Origin: Chloranthus sessilifolius
Lineage: Eukaryota > Streptophyta > Magnoliopsida > Chloranthales > Chloranthaceae
DNA length: 64,000 nucleotides
Reading direction: 5' to 3'
Assembly (NCBI GenBank): GCA_021018995.1
Contig: CM037590.1
Coordinates: 70,093,597 to 70,157,596 of the forward strand
Part shown: positions 21,958-32,153 of the stretch, piece by piece
Position numbering within the stretch: the stretch's first letter is position 1
Layout of the letters: every line of letters starts with the position of its first letter
Position numbers and translations under genes: made by a program
The notes under the pieces: generated by a model
Seen by the model: only the letters and a program-made list of their open reading frames with translations
Databases searched by the model: none
Told to the model about the DNA's origin: nothing

Positions 21958-23505
21958 ATGCAGCCTTCTTACTTTGGACTATAAGTGACTTTCCGAGATG
22001 CAATATTATCGGGTTGGAGCATGAAAGGGAAATTGTCTTGTCCATCATGTCTTAAGGACACATGTAGCCTATACCTGTGTAATGGTAGAAAAAATTATTG
22101 TATGGGTCATTGTCGATTCTTACATTCAAAACATAGATTTTGAAAACCAAAATATACTTTTGATGGTACTGTAGAGTTTAGACCGTCTCCAATTCCGTTG
22201 TGTGGATCTAGTGTGTTGAGTCAGCTACAGAACTTTAAGCATATTTTTTGGAAGGAACCTAGAGGAAAAAAATCAAGATGCATGGAGAATGACAACATGT
22301 TATACAACTGATGGAAGAAGAGTATTTTTTTTAATTATTATATTGAGAGCACAATTTACTCGGATACAATTTGGATGTAATGCATATCGAAAAAAATGTG
22401 TGTGATAATATTCTCGGCACTTTGTTGAATATTGAAGGAAAAAAAAAGGATAGTACAATAACATGTCTTGACTTGGTATGCATGAAGGTGAGACGCAAGC
22501 TTCACCCACAATGGCATGTAGATAAGAAACGAGCTTATCTGCCATCTTCATGCTACTGCTTGGACAAACTTGAGAAAGAGATATTTTGTAGTGTCATAAA
22601 GAGTTTAAAATATCCTGATGGTTATTCCTCTAACATTGGAAGGCATGTAAATGTAAAGGAGCAGAAAATATCTGGACTCAAAAGTCATTATTCGAATATC
22701 ATATTACAATAATTTCTGCCACTGGCTATTCGAAAGGCATTGCCAAAGAATGTAAGCTCCACATTGATAGAATTGAGTAATTACTTTAGTGAATTATGCT
22801 CTAAAGTTTGCAAAGTGGAGGATTTGAGATGTCTTGAGGAGCGCAATGCAGTGGTGCTTTGTCATTTGGAGCGAATTTTTTCGCTCGCATTTTTTGACAT
22901 TATGGTACACTTGCCCATACACTTGACATCAAAGGCACTATTGGGTGGACCTGTCCAATATCAATGGATGTATCCAATCGAAAGGTATGTCCTACAATAT
23001 ATTAGCTTCAATCATTAATTCTATAACTATTTATCATTTCACGTTGGAAAGTGATATTTTTTTTTTTGTATATACTTGTCTACGTTAAAGTCATATGTGA
23101 GAAATAGGGCTCAACCAGAGGGGTCTATTGCTGAAGGATATCTTGCGAAAGAATGTCTAACATTCTGCTCGAGGTACTTACAAAATATCGAAACTAGGTA
23201 AAATTGACCTACATGAAATCCTAACGACGATGCAAGCAGAGGATTCATACATTTAAACTTAGCAATACAGAGTGGACACAAGCACATCATTACGTGTTAT
23301 TCAACAATCCTAATCTCTCAAGTTATCTAGAGTAAGACCTCTCATTTTTTGTAGAATTTCTTTCAAAATAAATACATTATTAAGTTCTCACACAATATTT
23401 CAATTCATGTAGGCAACATATTGATAGTTTCAAAGTGTGTAACCTTGCAAGTACATAAGATCGTGACACATGGGCAAGTATTACGGATATCGAACCAAAG
23501 GGAGG
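21958..23505 (+). pseudogene. TNP2 transposase, fragment 2
   Basis: After the LTR the frame resumes with LLWTISDFPRC, then KLSCPSCL, the LDVMHIEKNVCDNILGTLL block (22371 on), AYLPSSCYCL, PDGYSSNIGRHV, ISGLKSH, LPKNVSSTLIEL, FFDIMVHLPIHL and QYQWMYPIERY (to about 22985). These are the conserved TNP2 core and the DUF4218 region. A GT...AG gap at 22985 to about 23085 looks like a normal intron, after which VRNRAQPEGSIAEGYLA follows. Scattered stops make it non-functional. Coding breaks off near 23505 at an insert. Confidence 0.85.
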
Positions 23506-23506
23506 C

Positions 23507-24838
23507 AAGTAATTTAATTAATTCAAGTGTGTGTTAACATAAATTTACCAAGGTTGGAAAGGGTTTTTGGTGATGATTCAATAACTGCTCAAATAAATCT
23601 GATAAAATTTCCAGAAACAACTACAAGAGGCACAATTGATGATTGAAATAAAACGGTGATGAGATTCCCCATATTTGGAATTTCTTCCAAACAATTTAAT
23701 CAAACACTTACACACAAATTTTCACCCTTATTTTACTACAAGCAAAATAATTTGAAGGAAAATTATTAGGAATTTATGCATATAATATCCTAATACTATG
23801 ATGCATTCGCATTGATATGAGTCATGTATTAGGTATAGCATATCAGAAAGGATAATCAAAACAGTAAAAACCAATCATACGGCTTCTTATATTGATCTAC
23901 AAGATTAATCTAGGTTAAAAAAAATTTCATTTACAATCATTGATCTAGAAGATCTACAACTATATATGAGCACACAATATTTGCACAATACTTCAAAGTA
24001 ATCTAGCCATGTGATTCAACATTTGCAATAATGAATGATTAAAATAAAAGAAATTAATTACTCATCTAGGGATTTGCCTTCTCCTTGACTAAGAGGTTTA
24101 GCCTCGCATCTCGGATTTAAGCATAATACGCAACTTTGATGCCATCAACATAATGCTTTGATATCAATTGATTGAATCTTTTTAGAAAAAGATCTGAAGC
24201 CTTACAAGTTTTGAAGGGAAAAGCTTAAAGAGAAGAGAAAACTAAATCCTAATGAAGATAAAAATGCTACAGAGAGAGATTACAGGCTAAAATGAAAAAT
24301 CCCTAGCTAAGGAAAAAGTAAAAGAAAAGATAGTCGGCCCTAATTCTTCATTTCCTTTAAAGAGGTCATGGCTTGGAACCCTACTAATTTAGAATCAATC
24401 GATTGAATTCAAATTTTGATCGATCGATTTTAAATTAAGAATTTCACGATCAAACTCTCTTTAAATCGATCGATTAGGAACAAGATGTTCTAGCTCCTTG
24501 AAAACTTTTTCAGTCGATAGATCGATTCTTAATAATCAATCGATCAATTTTGGATAGGATCTTTTGAGAAATTTGGTCTTTTCAGTGTCGGTTGATCGAT
24601 CTAAAGTTAGATCGATCGATTCTTCACGGATTTCTATGCCCGATGGTTCCATGGTTCAGTATTCCCATGTTTGTCGTCTTGTATGCTCTTTTATGCTATT
24701 GAATGATCCAACAGTTAGAATTACTTGAAACCAACAACACTCCACAAAATCTGTCAAATTGCTTTTATTGAATGGCTAAATGTATGTCTTAAGGTGTGAA
24801 ATATGATCACATATTCGGATCCTTAATTTGAATAATCA
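23507..24838. mobile_element. Unclassified 1.3 kb insert in TNP2
   Basis: It interrupts the transposase between DIEPKGGK and RHRMHNDQFIDWF. It contains no recognisable protein. From 24390 to 24640 it has about ten TCGATCGATT-type palindromic motifs like those in the chromovirus LTRs. It could be a solo LTR of another family, or an intron enlarged by a repeat. I found no clear terminal repeats or target duplication. Confidence 0.45.
24390..24640. repeat. TCGATCGATT palindromic motif cluster
   Basis: Copies of ATCGATCGATT and relaxed forms (ATCAATCGATTGAATT, AGTCGATAGATCGATT) recur every 20-50 bp. It is the same motif family as at 18280-18500. Confidence 0.75.
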
Positions 24839-25700
24839 AAATGCTAATCCCCGTGAAAGACATAGAATGCACAATGACCAATTTATCGACTGGTTTAAAG
24901 GCTATGTACGTTACAGTTAATTATATTTCGACACTCCATGTGTAAAAGTTTGAGGATGTATCTTAACTTTGTTCAAATTTTCAAATGGGTTAAAATGTTG
25001 AAAAAAGTAAATGAGCCCTTGGTGGAAGGAATTGATGAGCTTTCTCAAGGTCCACATCCTATAGCAAAAAGACTCACTGATTATAATATTAATGGATATA
25101 AATTTTGAACCGTTGAGAGAGAGAAGAATGCCAAAATGCAAAATAGTGGTGTTGTGGTCACTGTAAGTACTATGAGCTATTCAAGTGCCATAGACAAATG
25201 CCTAATGCTAGGAGAGATAACTTATTATGCTCGTTTAGCAGACATAATCGAGTTGATGTATTCTGAGTGATTGCGGATTGTATTATTCAAATGAGATTGA
25301 TTTGATGTAAGACAACAAGGTAGAGGAATTAATATTGACGAGTTAGGATTCATCTGCGTAGATTTTACATGAAAGTTGTTCTTCGGTGAGGAAATGTCAC
25401 ATGAACCCTATATGTTGGCATCTCAAGCAAAACATTTTTTTTACGTGGAAGATCCAGTCGATCCAAATTGGCATATTGTAATCAAGAACAAACCTAGAGA
25501 CTTGTTTGACCTGAGTGAAAATGATGATTCATTATTGGATAGCTCAACATGTAGCAACCAACAGTCAGACAACACCAACCAAGAGAATAATGACGTCATC
25601 AATTGGGTGAGGGAAGGTGTCGTCGGAGTAACTATTGTTGTCCCTGTGCATGTGCAAGATGAATTAGATTTGGATGCTCAAATGGATGACCATCTATAGT
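24839..25700 (+). pseudogene. TNP2 transposase, fragment 3 (C-terminal)
   Basis: Begins RHRMHNDQFIDWFKGYV, then SQGPHPIAKRLTDYNINGYKF, KMQNSGVVV and YYARLADIIEL, the DUF4216-type C-terminal region of CACTA transposases. The open frame 25376-25699 supplies EPYMLASQAKHFFYVEDPVD and HIVIKNKPRDLFDL, then an acidic, asparagine-rich tail and a stop. The C-terminus therefore looks complete, but frameshifts lie upstream. Confidence 0.8.
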
Positions 25701-26879
25701 GATGATGGATTTGATTATGTATAGGTTTGTCATTTATATCATGGATCGCTAATATTTTTTATTTTTATAGTTTTCAAAAAAAATTATTGTGCATTCCCAC
25801 TATGTAGTTGCTAATGTCAAAGTTCATTACGGCCATCAGCCTCGTAGTTCAATAACAAAGATGTCATACACTATGGCAGCTTTTTCCTCAGGAAATGAAT
25901 GCACTTAAAAATCAACAAACAATTTCAGTTTGAAAGGTTGGTTTTAAATTCATATCGCAGTATTTGTAATATGTTTTAATTTTCAGTTATTAAGCTAAAA
26001 AATAACAATTTCAATCTCAATGAGAACAATTATCCATGCCATCCAATTTTTCCATGTCATCCTCATTCCTCAACATATCTGACAACACAACAATTTAGAA
26101 TGCCAATAAATAGCGGTAGATTGATGAGTAATACACAATGACTTGGTAAGAAATACATAAATAATCTTCTTATAAACACTCTGGATAAAGTTTGGGTATA
26201 AAAAATATGTATAGGATTTCTCAAGCATGATGTTGCATTTTTTTTCCGTTCCATACCACTTACTCTAACTAAAATCATATTAGCAAGAGAAGGACATTGC
26301 TGATGTAAGAGTTTTCCAAGTATATTTTGCATATTTCTTATTGACCTCAAGTGAGCTAATGCAATGAAATGTAGTGAAAAACATATTAGCAGCTCGTGGA
26401 TTAAATGAGTAACAAATTGACCTTGCCTCCAACAAACTAATGAAGGAAAGAAGAGATTGACCTTCTTTTCCAACTGCCAGTCTGCAGAGTGCCTTCAACA
26501 AGCTGCTTGTCTAGGTTGATTCGTTGGAAAGATCACTTTTTCTGGCCAGGGTGCACATTTAGAATGTGCTGCTATAGCACACCGAATGCAATGCCATTAT
26601 CCTTTCTGTTTGCAAATGAAGCAAACCTATTTGGAGAAATGCCTGCCATGAATGAAGTCAATGAACCCTCTTACCCCAATCCATGTCTTATTTTATTTTA
26701 CAAACACATGTATATAGATATTCTTGACCATCCAATCTTCAAAGTAGGAAAAAAAATTACATATTCTTGAGCCAATTACATCTTTAAAGTAAGAAAAACC
26801 CATTCTTACTAAACTATTTAAATTCTGCATGAGTTCTGGTTTATGTCTATATCCTGAAAGTGTTGAATTATTTTGCTAG
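25701..26879. other. Gene-free spacer between the two CACTA genes
   Basis: A/T-rich DNA with several chance frames on both strands, such as minus 26473-26063, none of which I can assign. Together with its position it fits the 3' untranslated and intergenic part of the transposon or a decayed insert. Confidence 0.5.
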
Positions 26880-27969
26880 ATGGATCTTGCAAAATCATTG
26901 AATAAGAAGAAATGCCCCACTACATGCGCTTCCATTCTGAAGTTTCAAAGTGGGGTTAAATTGAAAGTGAAATTTGATAAAGTTCAACCTGTGTGTTCTA
27001 ATGCCAAGTATCTATCTAATTGGATGGGCATAACATCAAGGGATGGACAGTTATTTCCCCTCAATTGTCCTAAATGGGATCAAATAGATGACAATGCAAA
27101 AGAACGTGGGTGAGGACAAATTTTGGTAAGAGTTGTTTATTCTATTTTAATTATTTTTATACTTTAAATTATGTATGAATGTGAATCAATGTTTAATTTA
27201 AATGTGTTGTAGGAAAAATTTGAGTTGGCGAAGGAGGAAAAAAAATTTGTACCGATGTCCCTAGGAAAGCATTGGAGGGATCACAAATGTCGCTTGAAGA
27301 GAAAGCACTATGACAGTAGAGCAACCTATGAGGATCAATATGAGAAACGCCCTAAATATTTACCGTCAAGTCAATGGATCTCCCTCATCAACTACTGGAA
27401 CTCTGATGTCGGAAAGGTATTGTATGACTTGAGAAGTTCTTTAAAAAAAGTCATTGTTACTATATGTTACTAATTGTTAGTTTGTGTATAAATACAGAAA
27501 ACTAGTGAAATGAATAAAAGGAATCGATCTCGCCAGCAATTACCTCATACTATTGGGACAAAAAGTTTAGCTAGAGTACGATATGAGGAGGTAACCATAT
27601 CGGTTATTGAGGTAACCATATAATCATTCATTCTTAGTGTTTATTAGTTACTAAATCTTTTAAATTTGTTGATGCAAAAATGTAAGAGTTCGACGCAATA
27701 AGAGCCTAGCCATGCTGAACTTTTTGTTAAGACACATAGCCGCAAAGATGGTTTGTCGGTGAACGATGAGGCTGCACAAGTGATTGTAAGTATATATTGG
27801 TTGCAACAAAATGTATTGGTTACCGGTAAACTTTTCTGCACAAGTGATGCTGAAATGTATTGGTTGCAGCAAAAGATCTAGGATGTCATTAAGAACTAGA
27901 GGGGTCACATGATCCTGCCTCAAAGAATGATGCGCTATCTCAAATTTTGGGGAATGAAAAGTCTGGTTG
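26880..27969 (+). pseudogene. Second CACTA protein (Ptta/En/Spm type), part 1
   Basis: Starts MDLAKSLNKKKCP, then LKVKFDKVQPVCSNAKYLSN and LFPLNCPKWDQIDD. After a probable intron (about 27113-27212, with a TTGTAG acceptor) comes FVPMSLGKHWRDHKCRLKRKHY and SSQWISLINYW. After another gap follow NKRNRSRQQLPHTIGTKS and HAELFVKTHSRKDG. The order is that of the plant En/Spm-type transposase family. The last exon is interrupted at 27969 by a chromovirus and continues at 41048. GT-AG gaps between conserved blocks suggest several introns. Confidence 0.75.
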
Positions 27970-28549
27970 TGTAATATCCCAAAAAATCACGTTAAATAGT
28001 GACCTCGGGATCCATGCCTGACCAGTCATAGGTTTGACCAAATAGGAGTTCAATAGTTGGCATAGGGTGCGATGAACGGATAAGATGTGAGAATTAGAGT
28101 GAATATGTGAAGTGTGATGTAAATCTGAAGTCACATACACCTAGTTCAGGTGCATGTGCTCAACACACAAGCTAGAGGGAGATAAAAAAGGGTTTAATAA
28201 CCCTAAAATCAATGGTTGAGTTGTTGGAGAGAGTTAAGAAGAGAGAGAGAGAGAGGAGTAAAGAAGGGGAGTGAGTAAGGAGTTATTGCAACTGATTGGA
28301 AGGGGGATTTGAGCAATTAAATGCCGGATTCGACGCGAGGGATTCGCTAGAAGCAAAGCTGGAAACCCTAACCTTTCCAACCACTTGACCTAATCAATTT
28401 GAGATTGATTGAAGGTAAGAAATTTTTGTAGATTTAATGCATAGATGGAAGAGCTTAATTGTAGTTAAGAATGTTTAAAATGATAGATTAAGTACTTAGA
28501 AAAATAAAGGAAAAAGATTGGAAAGAACAGCCAAAAGGGGGCTGAATCT

Positions 28550-29032
28550 GGCAATTTCGATTAATCGAAATTGAGATTTGATTAATCGATTTTCGCCAAG
28601 AAGTTGAAAAGTCAAAGAACTTGAATTCGATTAATCGAATTGAGTTTCGATTAATCGACTTTGATTTTCGATTAATCGATTTTGGTGTCGATTAATCGGT
28701 AAGAACCTCGATGGACTCCGGTGGATGGAGAAAAGACTGAAATCGACTAGTCGAAATGGGATCTCGATTGATCGATTTAGAATTTCGATTAATCGAATTA
28801 GGATCGATTAATCGATTTTGGGAACTCGATTACTCGAATTGAGAATCGACTGGATAGAATGGAGAATTTCGATTAATCGAATGGGGATTCGATTAATCGA
28901 ATGGGAATTTCGATTAATCGATTTGAGAATTGATTAATCGATTTTGAATTTCGATTAATCGATTTTAGAAATCGATTAATCGAATCAGATTCGATTAATC
29001 GATTTTAGAGTTCGATTAATCGACTGTGCCAG
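28550..29032. repeat. TCGATTAATCGA palindromic array, 5' LTR
   Basis: Roughly twenty copies of the self-complementary 12-mer TCGATTAATCGA or one-base variants are separated by 5-15 bp, usually starting or ending in TTT or GAA. Spacing is irregular, so it is not a simple tandem satellite. The array repeats in the 3' LTR and, longer, in the internal region. Confidence 0.95.
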
Positions 29033-29751
29033 TTTTTGTTGACTTTTGAGCTTGACTTTAAGATTCTTGGAGGGTCATGGATCTTCTTTGTTACATCTTT
29101 AGTGATGTATTTCATATGTTATGTGGTACCATAGGTGGTACGTGTGAACTTGGGCACAAGGAGCCACGTGGGACCTTGATGCATGATCAAACAGAGACTT
29201 GAGGTAGGGAACACCTTGAACATGTACTTTATTTTGCAAGAGCATATATATAGTGATATAAAATCCAATTCAAACTGCTTTTATTTCTTAAGAGTTTGTG
29301 AAAAGTGTGCGTGTGTAACATCTAAAAGAGTAATCATGATGAGCCATTCCCAGGGGATGAGGAAGTAAGGAAATAAGAACATCAGGTGTGATGCAAGTGA
29401 ATGGATACATCCCAGGGATGTATCCAAGATTGAATTATGTCTGATAAGGCCTAATTGATATAAGATAGCACACTTATACGGTGAATAACTATATGTAAAG
29501 CACCTGATATTTTTGTTATTTGAGGTTTGATAGGGTACCCCACCGACGTGACGGGATATCCACGACTGACGCGGCAGGATATCCGTGACCGATACAGCGG
29601 CGAAACCGTAAGCCAGTGCGGAGGCTTATCCATACACAGTAAGCACACCCCAGGGGTGTTGAGTTGAGATAAGTGAAACCCCGCCACCGATCCCCAGAAA
29701 AAAGGGGCTTGGGTACTAATTGTATTCCCAGGGAATACGTCTAAAACTGTC

Positions 29752-29758
29752 TATATAG
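29752..29758 (+). promoter_or_regulatory. Possible TATA box of element I
   Basis: CTATATAG occurs in both LTRs (also at about 40279) some 760 bp before the LTR end. It would put the acidic mini-ORF in the transcribed R-U5 part. No other good TATA was seen nearby. Confidence 0.4.
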
Positions 29759-30054
29759 ATGACGATGATGGGTATCTCATCGGGGCTCGATGCTATATTG
29801 CTCGGGGATTACTTAAGTTGAAAGGTTAAGTTTTTCTCTAGGCCTTTTCAGTATCATTCATGAATAATTAAAAGACATGAGTAAACTATCAGTAAAACAT
29901 AATTCGTGTCAACTGTTTTTCATCAGTAACTGCATAGACACATCATGCATGGCATATCATGGAATATATGTGAGTTGTAATTTATATGTTCAATTGTGTT
30001 CTGTTCCCTATTGAGCTAGGATGTAGCTCACTCTTTAGACTATACGTCGCAGGT

Positions 30055-30156
30055 CCACTATTAGCAGTTGCCGAGACTTCAGGGGACGTTGACCCTGGTG
30101 AGTCGGACCTTGCGGCCGGAGACGAGTTGGAGCCACCTCCTGAGGACTTCTTCTAG
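30055..30156 (+). other. Acidic mini-ORF in the element I 5' LTR
   Basis: 33 open codons follow a CGCAG acceptor-like site: PLLAVAETSGDVDPGESDL, then DELEPPPEDFF and a TAG stop. The 3' LTR copy has five or so substitutions, most of them changing residues, yet keeps the frame and length. No initiator codon lies in it, so translation would need splicing to an upstream exon. An ATG at about 29759, near the TATA, opens a short frame that could supply one. Confidence 0.5.
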
Positions 30157-30517
30157 GGGACTCCGTTGTGCAGCTTTGAGGGTATTTGTGAGATTATTGG
30201 TACGGCTTGGTATGTCAAGCCTGATTTTTGGTTAAACAATGTAATTAAAGTTTGGGATTATTCTTTTGGGCGAACCATCTATGATAATTAGCTATCATCA
30301 ATGGTTCGGATCGGTTCTCTATTCATGTAGAGGCATAAAGGTAGAACTGTCTTTTGAGAAATAGTTAAATGATAATTTAACTCCGCAGCTTTATTTATTA
30401 TTTTAATTCAGTTCATTGCTTGATATACCAATGTTCCGTGCACAGCTAAGGGGTACGGTCAAGATGATCATGCTGATGGCACGGGTTTCAGGGTGCCGAA
30501 ATCCGGGCTGTCACAGT

Positions 30518-30529
30518 TGGTATTAGAGC
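30518..30529 (+). promoter_or_regulatory. Primer-binding site, element I
   Basis: TGGTATTAGAGC begins two bases after the LTR and differs at one position from TGGTATCAGAGC, the site complementary to the 3' end of initiator methionine tRNA. Confidence 0.9.
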
Positions 30530-30606
30530 TATTTCTTTTAGCAATTCTGACAATCATCCTTTTTGTCAGAACATAGGGACTTCTGCTAATGAAACTTTAG
30601 TTTTAA

Positions 30607-32004
30607 ATGCAGCCGTCAATGTCGTCTAGAGGAAGAGGCCGACCGAGGGGAGGCCAACAGAGGAGTTTGCGTAGTGAAGATGATTACATCTCTCCTACAA
30701 ATCGAGTGCCTTTAGGAGGCAGTGAGGCCCCAGGGGGCAACAATAGTCGACAGCAAGATGATGAGGATCGAGATCAACGGGAACAGGAGAGAGTTAGAGA
30801 AAGACAAGAGGATAGAGAGGAGCGACAAAGGATGATGCATACCATGGAGACCATGGCAGCTGCCATGGCACAACAAGGCGCATCCTTTGCAACTCATGCA
30901 GCGAGAGAACAACAGCCACCTACACCACCTGTAGGACCCGCACTGCCTGTGCCTTCATCATTCACAGAGTTTAGGAGGATGAGACCTCCCTCATTTTCTG
31001 GGCAGGTAGACACGATGGCAGCAGAAAATTGGTTGATGAAAATGGAGAAGGTTTTTAGTGTGCTGACATGCACGGAGGCTGAAAGTGTTAGATGGGCAGC
31101 CTACATGCTAGATGGGGAGGCTGGGCCTTGGTGGAAGTCCGTGATATGGACTAGGGATCAGGAGACCCCGGAGATGCCCTGGACTTGGGAGGAGTTTGTT
31201 GAGGAGTTCAACAAACAATATTTTTCAGAAGTGGTAAGAAATCAGCTTGAGATCCAATTTCTACAATTGGTGCAAGGGAGAATGACCGTGAGGGAATATG
31301 GAGTGGAGTTTCTACGACTTGCCCGTTTTGCTCCGGATTACGTCGCTACCGATGTGATGAAGTCCAAGAGGTTTCGACAAGGTTTGAAGCCTAAGGTTAG
31401 GGGTGGAGTAGCTCCATTTCAGCTAAGGACCTATGAGGAGGTCATGAGCAAGGGATTAGTTGTGGAAGAGGAGAATACAAATAGATACCGACAGAGAGAG
31501 CAACAAAGAGGAGGCAATGATCAAGGAAGATCAAGGAACTACGAACCGGTGAATAAAAAGCCGAGGTTCGTGGCCCAAAATCAGAGACCACAGTTCCAAG
31601 GGGGTTTTGGAAAATCAGCGCAACAGCATAACCAACAAAGATTTCCACTACTTGCGTCGGGGAGACCTTTACGCTATGAGAGCCCTGCCATGTCTACGGG
31701 CGCTACGGTCACACAGGGTTCTCGTACAGTTTCTTCTGCTCCTCGAGAGACTTGTGCCAAGTGTGGCAAGCCTCATAGGACAGTGGATTGCAGAGCAGGG
31801 ATCAGGGGTTGTTTTCGATGTGGCAAGGTGGGTCACTTGATCAAGGATTGCCCCGAGACTAATAAAGGAAAGACGGCTTCGATTGTAGCACCACGACCCA
31901 TTCAAGCACGGAAGCCGGTCGTTCATGGGAGAGCCTATGCAGTCACTGCTCAGGAAGCAGGGAACGTGCATGACGTCATCCAAGGTGAGACTCTTTTAAG
32001 ATAA
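30607..32004 (+). CDS. Gag polyprotein of element I
   Basis: Intact 465-codon frame starting MQPSMSSRGRGRPRGG, with a basic, R/G-rich N-terminus, then a D/E/R-rich charged segment (residues about 35-75, likely helical). The Gag domain (about 120-270) contains FRRMRPPSFSGQ, NWLMKMEKVF, WWKSVIWTRDQETP, FNKQYFSEVVRNQ, REYGVEFLRLARFAPDY. Two cysteine motifs follow: CAKCGKPHRTVDC at about 383 and the zinc knuckle CFRCGKVGHLIKDC at 402-415. The last seven codons (after DVIQ) lie in the probable intron, so this is the unspliced product. It would form the cytoplasmic particle and package RNA. Confidence 0.9.
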   Translation: MQPSMSSRGRGRPRGGQQRSLRSEDDYISPTNRVPLGGSEAPGGNNSRQQDDEDRDQREQERVRERQEDREERQRMMHTMETMAAAMAQQGASFATHAAREQQPPTPPVGPALPVPSSFTEFRRMRPPSFSGQVDTMAAENWLMKMEKVFSVLTCTEAESVRWAAYMLDGEAGPWWKSVIWTRDQETPEMPWTWEEFVEEFNKQYFSEVVRNQLEIQFLQLVQGRMTVREYGVEFLRLARFAPDYVATDVMKSKRFRQGLKPKVRGGVAPFQLRTYEEVMSKGLVVEEENTNRYRQREQQRGGNDQGRSRNYEPVNKKPRFVAQNQRPQFQGGFGKSAQQHNQQRFPLLASGRPLRYESPAMSTGATVTQGSRTVSSAPRETCAKCGKPHRTVDCRAGIRGCFRCGKVGHLIKDCPETNKGKTASIVAPRPIQARKPVVHGRAYAVTAQEAGNVHDVIQGETLLR

Positions 32005-32153
32005 AGAAATTTCAATTTCATTCAAAATTTTAGATAGAGAAGGTGCATTCATTAGGAATTTGTATAGATTCTCCTTCTCAACACTAAATTTATATGTGAA
32101 TTAGGGGTGTAAATTGATGTGTAAATTATTATATGTATGTATGTATACTATAG
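31985..32153 (+). other. Probable gag-pro intron of element I
   Basis: 169 bp bounded by ATCCAAG then GTGAGA and ACTATAG then GTACTTT, with an A/T-rich body. Splicing would fuse ...HDVIQ to GTLTVYEKGCF, the protease start, in frame. If retained, translation stops seven codons into the intron (GETLLR-stop). Element II has an intron-like gap at the same codon with the same ATCCAAG and TAG-GTAC borders. Unspliced RNA would give Gag and spliced RNA Gag-Pol. Confidence 0.65.

Larger units (their letters stand above)
27970..30515 (+). mobile_element. 5' LTR of element I
   Basis: 2546 bp from TGTAATATCCC to GGGCTGTCACA. It is very similar to the 3' LTR by eye, with scattered substitutions and short indels. 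In order it contains a GA-rich stretch, the palindromic array (28550-29032), a block with GTGACGGGATATCC (29540-29590), a TATATA at about 29752 and the GAGCT/AGCTCA box (about 30013-30030). A splice-acceptor-like CGCAG (30052) and an acidic mini-ORF follow before the end. Confidence 0.93.

Noticed and set aside
26063-26501. Minus-strand frames as a PPR-type gene remnant
   Set aside because: A few residues recall the E-motif of PPR proteins, but no 35-residue repeat is recognisable.
28550-29032. CRISPR-like array of direct repeats
   Set aside because: The repeats are 12-bp palindromes with short, non-unique linkers inside a plant LTR, without uniform spacers or any cas gene.
31669-31983. Minus-strand frames across element I gag and pol
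   Set aside because: They are shadows of the plus-strand gag and pol, with no family resemblance of their own.
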